This document shows, piece by piece, positions 1 to 12,000 of a stretch of 64,000 bases of DNA. Under the pieces are notes generated by a model that was not told the DNA's origin, did no database searches, and was given only the letters and a program-made list of their open reading frames with translations. Each line of letters opens with the position of its first letter. The first letter of the stretch is position 1. The position numbers were made by a program, and so were the translations under genes. The DNA comes from Ilex aquifolium. Taxonomy: Eukaryota > Streptophyta > Magnoliopsida > Aquifoliales > Aquifoliaceae. The DNA is taken from contig OX637404.1 in the NCBI GenBank assembly GCA_951799425.1, positions 21,183,545 to 21,247,544 on the forward strand, written 5' to 3'.

Positions 1-68
1 TCAAAAATTTGAAACTTAACGAATGAATCAACTAAATTACAAAGTATTCTAATAACTTCTTACTGCAG

Positions 69-3000
69 GAAGAGTGTGCGCTAGTGAAAATAGATATTCA
101 TCGTCGTATTCAAGGGGATGTTGTCCTTGAGTGCGTTCATTTGGAGGATGATTTAGTTAGGGAGGAAATGATGTTTAGAGTCATGTTCCACACAACATTT
201 GTCCGGTCGAATGTTTTGATGTTGAATCGTGATGAAGTCGATATTCTGTGGGATGCTAAAGACCAGTTTCCAAAGGACTTTAGAGCAGAGGTAGATAATT
301 GTTTAGCTTATGCGAAATGTTTTTTTTCTGAAGCGTTAGGAGTTGAATGCATACTCATATCTGTATCAGGTACTCTTTTCGGATGCTGATACTATTCCAT
401 CTATTATCAACACAGAAGTGGGAAGTGAAGATGGGAATGAGACAGAAAGTGCGTCTCCCGAAGAGTTTTTTGAGGTAGAAGAGATTTTCAGCAATTTAGT
501 TGATGGGCAGGATGGGAAGGGAGTCTTTGATGCTCATGCAGTGCCAGACAGTATGCCAGATGACGAAATTGATAAAATAGTATGGAAGGAGGATTTGGAA
601 CATCATGCATTTCAAGACTGTGCATCAGATGATGGGAATCATAAACAGGATGGGAAGGTGGATTCTAATCATCATGCAGTGAAAGCTATTGCTTTGAATT
701 GTAGGAATGAGATGTTAGGCTCCACAGCAGTGGTTGCTGATGAGTCCAGCAATGGAGAAACCAAGGCAGGAACTGCGGATGTTCGTGGAAAGGAAGAAGA
801 GGAGATGGAGAATAAACAAGGCAGCAATGACACTTTAACTCAGAAGATGTTAGAAGGGCAGGGTTCACAGCAGATGTTGGGTGCTGATATCTCTAGACAA
901 AAATCTGATAAATCACTCTCAACCGGACTGAAAAAACAGCCAACTTCCATCTCAAAACCAATTGCAGATTCAAGTGTTGCCAAACAAAAAGTTAAGCAGC
1001 AAGAAAATCAGGGCCCTCTGCCAAGACCGGCAAAGCCTAACACGGTATCTAGGTGGATCCCTCCTAACAAAGGATCTTACACTAATTCGATGCATGTATC
1101 ATATCCACCATCAAGATATAATAGTGCACCACCTATGCTTGCCCTAACAAACGATTCTCAGTCTGGGGGCAAATCGAAGGCGCCTACTACTGATGCTCCT
1201 GAAGCTTTGGTTCCAACAGATGAAATTCCTGGAACAACTGCAAATAGAGCAGGCCCTTTACTGGCCAAATATACATCTTGCCCCCCGTCTTCAGATGCGG
1301 CATGCTCTCTGTCCTTGAGTTCACCACCATCAGATCCTAGCCCACAAAAACTTGTTCCCCCTCCTCCTCCTCCTCCTCATCTGAATGGGTCTTTACATGT
1401 TTTTCCCTTGGAACACTCCGTGACAATTCGGCAGGCAGTGGAACCTGAGGCCACCCGATCCCCACCCCCTCCACCTCCTCCTCTGCCTCCTTATACTTGG
1501 AGCTCTTCCTCCTATACTTCATCATCTGCTTTGGTTTTGCAAGTAGGAGTGACAAGTTTGTCCACCCCTCCTCCACCACCACCACCACCACCACCTCCAC
1601 CTCCGCCCCCTCTGCCGGTGATCTCAAGGGCATCGCTTCAAGCAACCCCTCCGCCTCCACCACCTCCTCCTCTCCCTCCACCTTCCACTTCATCTAGTGG
1701 GCTGAATGTTAGGGGTTTGCCACCTCCACCTCCGCCACCTCCGTGGACAGTTGGGATTTCTCCATCTACCCATGTGACAATTTTAGGTTCTCTGCCGCCG
1801 CCTCCACCACCCCCACCTCCCACATATGCATCCTCTTTGGTGAAGCCTGTTGGAGTTGGAGTGCCTGCTCCGCCTCCCCCAACGCCTCCACTGCCACCCC
1901 GACCTCCTACACATGATGCTTCACCTCCGCCTCCACCACTTCCTCCCTTGCGTGGAGTTCCTTCTTCTTCTCCTCATCCTCCTTTTGGTTCACATGGCGC
2001 TCCACCTCCACCACCTCCACCTCCTCCACGAAATGCGCCTCCATTCCCATCCCCCCCTCCTCCGCCACCACCTCTTCTACGTGGAGCTCCTCCTCCTCTG
2101 CCACCACCTCCTCTGCATGGAGCTCCTCCTCCACCACCACCTCCAATGCGTGGAGTGCCACCTCTGCCTCCTCCTCCAATGCATGGAGTGCCACCTCCGC
2201 CTCCTCCTCCAATGCGTGGAGCACCACCACCTCCACCACCTCCAATGCGTGGAGCGCCTCCTCCTCCACCACCTCCAATGCATGGAGCGCCTCCTCCTCC
2301 ACCACCTCCAATGCGTGGAGCGCCTCCACCTCCACCACCCCCTACTACAGGTGGACGAACTCCACCACCTCCCCCATTGAATGGAGCACCACCACCACCT
2401 CCTCCACCTGGAGCTCGTGCGCCTGGTCCTCCTGCACCACCTGGTCCACCTAGACCGCCAGGAGGTGCACCTCCCCCCCCTCCACTTTTAGGTGCTAAAG
2501 GATCAACGGTAGATGGAAGGGGTTTGCCTTCAGGAAGAGGGCGAGGGCTTTCAAGATCTGTTGGAATGTCGCCCGCTTCAGTACCTCGAAGATCTACCTT
2601 AAAACCACTGCATTGGAGCAAGGTAACAAGGGTACTGCAAGGAAGCTTATGGGAAGAATTGCAAAGACATGGAGACCCTCAAACGTATGACAACTTCTTC
2701 CTTGGTTTAATTTTCTTGTTTTCCATGACTCAGGTGCTTGTCTTCCTCCCATGATTTACTAATATCCTAAATATCAAAGCAGAAGTTAGTTGTCTTTTGG
2801 TAATCTCTTCAGAGCTGTAGATTGAATAGCTTGCTTGGTTGCCTTGATGTGGTCTTCTTGTCACTTGCATGAACACGGGAATACACACAATCAAATTTTG
2901 TTCTGTCATGGCATGTGAACTATAATTTTGCACTCGTAGTTCATCCCTTGTGAGTCACTGATGTTGTACACTTAAATTCTAGTGCGCCAGAATTTGATGT

Positions 3001-6000
3001 GTCAGAACTTGAGAGTCTATTCTCTGCCACAGTCCCAAAGTCAGATGGTGCCGGAGGTAAATCTGGAGGGCGACGGAATTCTGTTGGATCTAAAACTGAT
3101 CGAATTCACCTGGTAAATATACCATAAATTCAATATTTCTTTGAGATATTTTATTTTGTGAGAGGTGATGCTGTTATCTTCATTTTCTGATCAATTCATG
3201 GTGATAACATGATGGGGACCTTTTGATGAGTCCTGGTGCTTCTAGGCCATCTTTTTCTGCCTAAGTAGCTCTTTTAACTAATCCATGCTTACAGTATGAA
3301 TGTGTGTGCTTTGTGAACCAATTTTTATATGTAACATGCTGTCCCCCCCTCTCTCACGCACCCCCCCTCCTCCAAAAAAAAAAAAAAAACCCTACACGTA
3401 ACACTCCCGTGTGTGTGTGGGGGGGGGGGGGGGGGATCGCGCGTGGGAGACTGTCACTCTCAATAACTAATAATGATAAGAATATGGCTAAGTATTATGA
3501 TCAGACAATGGACAAAACTTAAGCTTGTTATCTCAGATTGTCTGTGAGCAGCAAATAGAGAGATTCACAATCAACAGAAATGCATAATCTCAGACTGTTG
3601 GTGAGCAAATATGTAAATTCAGCAATTAATTAGAATCTATAAAGACTGATATATGAAAAGGATTATACGAGCTTGCTCTGAGGCGAATCGGTAGAAATTG
3701 GTTAAAACGATTGTTCTCTTACCCATACCATGTTGGGGATTGCAGTTCTTTTTTTTTAAGGCATGCTGGAAATCCTCAAAAGCAAAGATGATGTTAGTAT
3801 ATGTATTTGATATTTGTGTGATCTATGCAGATATATGCTAAGCAATAAATCTGGACTGATGTTGTTGTTTATAGTTATCACACCATCCACCGATGGTTAT
3901 AGAGAGTTTTATGTTAGAATTTATTCTTCAACAAATCATTTTCCCTCTCTTTTTTAACCTTGGTTCTTGTTTGTTTTATATATTGTAGGTTGACCTGAGG
4001 AGAGCCAATAACACTGAAATTATGCTCACAAAAGTTAAGATGCCTCTCTCTGACATGATGGTAAGTTAGATGTGGACATACTTCATGTGCTCAATTGAAG
4101 ATCTTTTACCCATGATTCGTGAAACCCATCTGCTAGTTTTTCCCATTGATGCTCTTGAAGGTGTTTGATTTCAGTGTAATCTCCCCCCCCCCCCCCCCCC
4201 CTTTTTTTTTTTGATAAGCCTACATATGTATGCAGACATGAAAACATTTGGGTGGAATTGAGCTGTGAAAGCAAATGCTAATACTTGTTCATAAGAATCT
4301 TAGAAAATCTTTACTTGTAGAAACAAGTATATAATATTTGTCATGTGAAGGGACCCAAGAGGACTGAGGGCGAGAACTTGAGGCAGGCCAGGGTGGTGAG
4401 GAGAGAGAGAGGGAGAGAGTAAGCTGGAACATGGTGTGCTGGAAGTGAAGCAAGGCTCAATTAGACTGTCCCGCATGAATAGGTGTGCGGGAGGGAATAG
4501 TGACAGACCTGTCTGAGGGAACAAGCCAGGAGTACTCGTAATTCGTTTGGGGGAATTCTTCCTTCTTGAAGAATTCATTGTAAGTGGGTAATCATAGTGG
4601 TTGATGGATGCAATACGTATGATAGTTATGTTGGGATGTATAATGTGTGAAGTTACCTGATGTGGATATACTGAGTGACATGGGTACAGAGTTTTCTAAA
4701 ATCTCTTTCAAGTTTTGGAAGGGTCAAACTGTTGTACTGCATGTTGAGTATAACAAGCTGGCAAACAGTTCAAGTCACAATGTCATATAGACCTTTTGAA
4801 TTCTTGTATAGGGCCATCTTGCCCACTGAGAATTTGAGAAAGAGGGGTAAGGTTCCTGTGAATAAGTGTTGTACGTGTAGGAAGACAAGGGTATTGGCAA
4901 CCATTTGCTCTTGCATTGGGACATGACTGGAGTTGTGGCATTTGCTATTTCCTTCATTGGTGTGTTTTGGTTTCAGTTGGGGCTTTGACTTTATACATTG
5001 TCAGAAAGGTTGCAAGGCTAAGAAGTGGATTTGGAATAAATGGGATGTGGTGCCTCTTTTCTTGATGTGAACATTTTTGGGGAGAGAGTAATTTTAAAAT
5101 CATAGCTATAGTTTGAGATGAACAATACAGTGTGAGACCATGCATAGTGACTAAAAGTAGCTTCAGATTATAGGACGTATGATTTGTTAATTATGCTGTT
5201 TTATGTTTGCTGTCGTCAACTATCGTACTTGTTTGCCTTTCCAAGTAAACTGAATGATCAACTATTTTGACTTCTCCAGGCTGCAGCACTAGCAATGGAT
5301 GAGTCAATTTTAGATGCTGATCAAGTGGAAAATCTTATAAAGTTCTGTCCTACTAAAGAAGAAATGGAACTTCTTAAGGTGAATCTATAATATAGTAGTA
5401 TAGTACTTTGTTTTCTTGTACATTCTGCTGTGTATAACATAATTCTGCTTTACATGAGAAAGCTTTCCACTGTGTAGATGTGGTCTGAGACTCTCGAGTA
5501 CTTCCACCTGACTCTTCTTGTTCTTGTTCTTTTGCTTTTTTCATTCCTAATATTTTTTTGTTTCTTTGTGTCATGACTGTATAGGGCTACACTGGTGACA
5601 AGGAAAACCTGGGGAAGTGTGAACAGGTCTGTAATTTATGCCATTTGATTTGTTAATTGTTCATGATCGTAGTGCATCTAAATTTTAGCACTTTCTGGAT
5701 CTCTTGGATGGGTGGGATTTGATGATACTTGTGCCATCCCAGACTATTTGAACTCTGATATTGATTTGGACTCTGATATTGATTTGGACTCTGATATTGA
5801 TTTGGACTTGTCCGCATTGTTGTTGGTTGTCCCTTAGGATTGCTTGTGATATGCATTTTGATGCAATTAGCTGAAATTTTGTCGTTTAGTTTCAAAAAAA
5901 AAAAAAAAACAGAAAAGAAAATTTTGTGGTTTTACTTGTCCACCTCTCTTTCTTTCTGTATATTAGTGCTATTTGATTGCCTGGATCATGGGTCGCTTTG

Positions 6001-9000
6001 GTACGTGATATGAGTACGAGTACGCGGTAAGATCCTTTCTTAGGTACGTGGTACGATGGGGCTAGGCTTAGTTAGGACGGTATTTTGGGTCGCAATTCAT
6101 TTTGAAATTCTTATCTAGATAGTTTTCACTACTATACAACATTATATGTCATAAAACATTCATAAACACAAAGTTAATTACCATTTATCTTACATTTGTG
6201 CTCGATTTTTTATTATTTCAAACAATATTAATTATAAATCTATATACACATAGTTAATTAATATGTATTTTATAGTTGTGCTACATATTCCAAAGAGAAT
6301 CGATTTCGGGTTAATATTACAATTTGGGGTCGTACATTTTGGTGATCTAGATCGCGAACCCACCCCTTATGGGATCGATGTACCCAGATCGTGGGTCGTC
6401 ACTGGTTTAGTGAATTCTGGTAACTATTTTGATCTCTTATGCATACCAAATATAGTTCAATTGAAATATCTTCTTTCTTTTTTGTTTTTTTTGTTGAAAA
6501 TATCAATGCATCATAATCTGCAGTGTTTCAAACCTAGTATGTCATCATTGGATGTTTTTTGTGTAGTGGTGGGGGGACAGTGTAAGAAGAAGAGTGTTGC
6601 AGGGGTGGGAAGACATGCTGTCCTTTTGGCGGGGTTTGTGTGTCTCTATGTGTATATGTTAGAGGAGCATACCAAAGAAAATCTTGATTATGGAGAGCTT
6701 CAATTCCTCCCTTTCTGCCACTGAAATGGAAGTGTGAGATGAAAAGCAACATTGATTTTAAGGTATGAGGGCTGTGGTTCCTACATAGTTGGACACTAAA
6801 GTTTGCCAATCTAAGAAATGTGCCTTAACTAAAGTGCAGTTTGGCGTTTTGCCAGAGATAGGTTTGGTTTTAGTTCTCGTTGTTGTTCACAAGAAATCAT
6901 TCTTGCTGCTATAAAGGATAGGGAATTCAGAGAGAACAGGGTGGTAGCTCGGTTTGATTGGATATCCTGTTTTGTGCCTGTCTTGTATTTAGGTTTGTCG
7001 AAAACATAAGGGGAGGGGTTTCTTTTTTTTTGAGGGGTGAGGGCAAGCTGGTTCAAATTCAAGGAATGGCTTAGGTTTTTTTTCCTGCCAATATTGACGT
7101 ACTCTGTCCTCTCTGATTTAATTGAGGGGGTTAGGCGATTGGAAGTTGAAAGTTTGGTTCTTGCTTGGCTCTATGGTTTTGAAGGAGCACGTTTGTTTTA
7201 TTCTGTTTTTGGTGGGTAAGTGTACAACTGGAATGGCTACCCTGTTATGTTTAGTCATTTCATTTTGATTATTTTGTATCAAGTCTCATTGTATAATCTG
7301 AGTCACTTCCAATGACATTTCAAAGTTGTATAGGTAACACTATTTTGAAGTCAACCTTCCAAAAGGTCATGGTTTGTGCATTTTTTGGAACTTTGCGTTG
7401 AGGTTCTTAGGACTGGACTGTCAGGCTAGAGGGATGCCATAGGAATATCTGCTTTTTCTTTCTTCAATATTGATTTGATATTCACCTTTGGTGCCATCTC
7501 ATGATATTTTTCTTCCTAAGACAACCTGCTTTATTGACATTGACTGTTCATTAGCAGTTCCAGTGAAATACGTAACAGGTTTCCCTGACACGGTTTAAAT
7601 TTTTTTTGATCCTTATCCTATATTGCATAGCAGGTTCTGTCTACTTATTACATTATTTGCTTTGATTACAGTCCGTATGATTCTGTCAACAAAGCTAGTA
7701 TCTTTTTTTTTTCACTGATTTTCAAAACTTATCGCTATGAACTCCTTTTTCTTACCTGCCTGCTGACTAATACAACTTTAATCTCTGGAAATAAAATTGC
7801 CTACCTTCCTCATATCACCTTACATTCTTAGCATGAAAAAGTGAGTTGCTTAACTGGGGAATATGTGCAGATGTGTATATTCCCATTATCCTTGGATCCG
7901 GTATCATAAGTCATTTTGTTCCGATTTTTCGGGAAGACACCCACTTCTAATCAAAGTCCATTTTAGTACCCGCTTCCATAAAGGAGAGCTCTTTCTAGGT
8001 TGTTCAATTCACGCAAGTCGTTGCCTAGGGCTAGGACTAACAGATCGCATGATGGGTGCATGAGAAATTAGGCATAGCTCCACAGGTTATATCATGTAGG
8101 GTCGAATGGGAGCTTTGGCCCTTTGGGTATGTTTAGATGATATGAAGACCGTGGAAATCTTATTAGGGGAAGTCAAAGGCATTGAAAGGGGAAGTTGAAT
8201 GCTAAAGACGAAGAATAGGGACAGATTAGGCCTGATCTTTCTGAAGTTATGGCCTTTGTAGATTGGGGTGACGTAGTGGAAGTTGTCACATTTACCTAGT
8301 AGAGATTAGTTGGTTGACATTTGGCTACCAATGGGTCGGACATGGTGTATTTAACTATACATCATATACTGAAATCTGGGTTTGAGAATTAAACCCGATG
8401 GTCCTACGTAATACTAATTGACTTGGAATGCGACAAAATGTACGAATGTTTAAAATGAAAGGAATTAAGACAACATATGAAATTTAGGTTTTTCATGTCT
8501 AAATTAATATAGTATCACCTGGTATCTTGGCAAATAATTACATTATCCCCCTTAAAATGAAACTAGTATATATGATGTTTGTACGTATAATTGGATCCCA
8601 CATATTATAGAATCTGCATATATTCAAGTTTGATCTGATTATAATTGGACATCTCAGATCAAAACTCTAGTGGTTTGGTGATTGAAAGCAGAATCATACT
8701 AGGATTCGGAACAAGACATACGTAGGTCAGAATCGAATTTTTATAGAGCTGTTTACATCCCTAGTAAGTAGAATTTGTTATGTTTTTATTACGACTTTGA
8801 TTTTATGTAACTAACTGATGATAACTGTTCATGAAGCTTATTAATCATTTCTTGCTAAATGACTTTGATGTTTAATGTAACTACGCTTATTGCTTATTCT
8901 TCTTTTAACTTCCTAAGATTATTGCCTGTTCTTAATCTCTACCTATTTATCTTTTAGTTCTTTTTGGAGCTGATGAAGGTGCCACGTGTTGAATCAAAAT

Positions 9001-12000
9001 TAAGGGTTTTTTTATTCAAGATTCAGTTCAACACTCAGGTTTGGTGATTTTTAAATGTTTGTGACTTTGGTACTTTTTTGGATTTCCAATTAGTTTTTTG
9101 TCTAATTCTTTTAACTCTATCCCAGACTAAAGATTTTAAAAGGAGTTTAAACATGGTAAACTCTGCATATGAAGAGGTACATCGCTAATGATGATGAAAC
9201 TCCCCTGTGCTCTTCCTTTATCTTTTTTTTTTTTTTGACCACCTGAAATTTTTTGCTGATTTAATAGGTTCGGAATTCCCTGAAATTGAAAGAGATCATG
9301 AAGAAAATCCTATATTTGGGGAATACGTTGAACCAAGGAACTGCAAGGGGTAAGGACCTCATTAAGTTTTATTTATCAGGTGCTGGCAAGTTGAAAGGTT
9401 TTATTTTGCCTTGCTCTTACTGGGTATCAGATCTCTGTTTTGACATGCCATTCTAGTTCACGAGTTTATCCAGAGTTCAGTTTCTCATTGAAGATCAAGA
9501 AGATTATTTAGAACTCTGAGTCCATAAGAGAAGAATAAATGATTTGTTAATGGGTCCTGAACTTCATGAGTTGTTTTCATCCAGAAGTGATTTGATGTGG
9601 CATAGATAATATGTTCTTTTGAATTTTACAGGTTCAGCAATTGGATTCAAGTTGGACAGTCTTTTAAAACTTACAGATACACGTGCTTCCAATAGCAAGA
9701 TGACACTCATGCATTATCTTTGCAAGGTATTTTTCTAACCTTTCTTGCTATCAGTTTAAATCATCCAGGTTAGCAATATGATATCTATTTCACTTGCAGT
9801 AGATGCAGCAATCTATAGAAATAGAAACATTTTTCCCTGCTAAATGAACACATTGATAAAACTGTGAACTGTTCTGATTGGATTGCCAAAAGATATATTG
9901 ACTTTCTTTTTAAAGTCATGATTGACTGCTTTATGTTGCTTTCTCTGGAAGACTGAAACAAAAGGAATGATTGTTAAAATGATCGCGATGCAACTAAAGT
10001 ATTTTGGGCAAGGCTGCAATATTGGTTTAGATGAGTTGGGTTGGAAATGGAAACATTTTGGAAACTCTGGGAAATGCAATGGAGGTGGCAAAAATTTGGA
10101 TAGACATAAAAAAGCCCTTGGAAACATGAAGCAAAAGTCATGAATGAGCGAAGATAAGCTCAATAATTGCATATTTTTAAGCCTATATACTTCCACACAT
10201 GAAAAAGCACTAGAGTGGAATTAAAGCATTGAGCTGAAAAGCAAATGTGAAATCTCTCTCCATAACAAATTCAAAATATATATTCTTATGAGTTACCGAA
10301 AGGTTTAGAAAATGCACGTGAGAAAATCAAATCAAGTCCAACATCTCACTATTTGTTCTCTTCACTAGTCCACGTATATTTATTTCTAAACCCTTCTCAT
10401 ATTTCTCTTATGGGGAATATCTTACGACAAAATGTATCAACTAATGTTGAAACCCTGTCGAAATGGGTCTTGAATCATCACCGAGGTGTTAGATACGCAT
10501 TTGTCGGGGATTTATTTTAAAATTTTTGATTCATGTGGCAGATCTAAGTTTTCAAAGAGTATTGATATTAGGTATGGATACATGTTTGTCTCACAAATAT
10601 AATTTTTGATAAATCACGAGCAATGAATTTCTTTCGTCTTGTCCAAGTATATTTATCCACTTGAAAGTTGCCTTCTCTGTAAGGTTTGCTTACATTGTCT
10701 CTCACTTCTGGTATGCACCATTACAAAAATAATTCCTAGTACCTGCTTGATCATTTGATGAAGATTGATTTAGAATTGGGAATGATCTAGTAAAGCATGA
10801 ATACCAAAGTTTTACTTTTAAAAAATGATAAGAAATCTACTCTTTTTTTACTAGATCCATTCTCTCTAATATTGTTGCCATCATTGTTTTCCCCTCATAT
10901 TTCCTTGCAGCGCTCACATGCACTCTACACTTCTCCCCGGGTGCCAAAATCGAAAAAGAAAAAAAAAACTTGAAGTTATCCTACACTGTAAAATTTTTAG
11001 TCTTTACTTTATGCAAAAAAAAATTAGCTTTTCAAAACTTTTGCTCTTGACTGTCATCTGCTTTCTAGAATTGATTTCATGGTTCAAAGTATCGGCCGAG
11101 TCCGATACGACTTGGCGACCTCCGAACCGATACCGGCACATGTTACACAACTATAGTGAGACACAATCAACTCGGGCTTGACTTGGTTACGACTCGGAAG
11201 TATCAACCCCACTTGGAGTCGAATTGCTGGACTCGGACTGATTCAGACCAAGTCAGGACTGGATCTGCAAAATCTAGACAAGCTGCAAAAAGCCTTTAAA
11301 AAAAAGAAAAAGGTAGAAGAAAAGGAACAAGATCCACTTTCATATTCATGGATTCAGTTTGTTTTGTGACTAAAAAAGTCAAATGAACCAGGAATTGATA
11401 AGAACTAAATAAAAAATCAGAGACCCATCAATTTCAACCCTAAATCAATAACAAAGAATCAACTATTAACCCTAGATCACCCTTCTAGCAATTAGAGAAA
11501 CAGAAGAAGGAATTGAAAGAATTTACAAGAAAAACCTGTTAGATCGAACACACAAAGCCCTTCTTCTTCTTACTTTGCGTAGGTAGTAGTGGCCCAAACC
11601 TCATCCCTTCTTCCTAGGCACCAGAGCATTCCTCCAACTTGGTCAAAAATTTTGTCTCCGTCCCTGATCGAAGTTAACCCCGCCTATGTGTGTGTGTGTT
11701 TTTATCACGACTTGGTGTCTGACCTTAACAAAGTCACATTAAACTTATACCTCACAAAAAAGAGTTATATCAATATAATATGTTATATCTTTGACCATAT
11801 GAGAGTAGTGGTGGGTTTTTGGTCTTATTGGGTAGTATATAATATAAATACAATAATGTATATGACAGGAGACTGTTTTACAGGTATTGGAAATATAATT
11901 TTTATAATAAAATTTTACTTTCTTGCAAAAGCTTAAATTGAGCATTGATAATGAATTATATTATTGATAGTGCCCTTATAATTTAATTTCACTTTATTTT

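Larger units (their letters stand above)
5627..8957 (+). other. Formin intron of 3.3 kb with repeat insertions
   Basis: The intron lies between the exon ending GKCEQ and the exon starting FFLELMKVPRV. It holds an 18-bp tandem repeat near 5752-5808, a ~450-bp dispersed repeat at about 5978-6427 and otherwise AT-rich DNA. The short open frames between 6263 and 8063 show no conserved protein motif that I recognise. Confidence 0.75.

Noticed and set aside
1337..2621. Long Gly-, Glu- or Val-rich and His/Leu-rich open frames overlapping the formin FH1 tract
   Set aside because: They are frame and strand shadows of CCN-rich coding DNA with no independent motifs.
2685..2754. Extension of the formin exon 2 frame to a stop at 2754
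   Set aside because: It reads through a GT donor; splicing at 2684 restores the conserved FH2 sequence.
6263..6724. 153-codon open frame in a formin intron
   Set aside because: Its first part is the dispersed repeat shared with 14478-14666; there is no domain.
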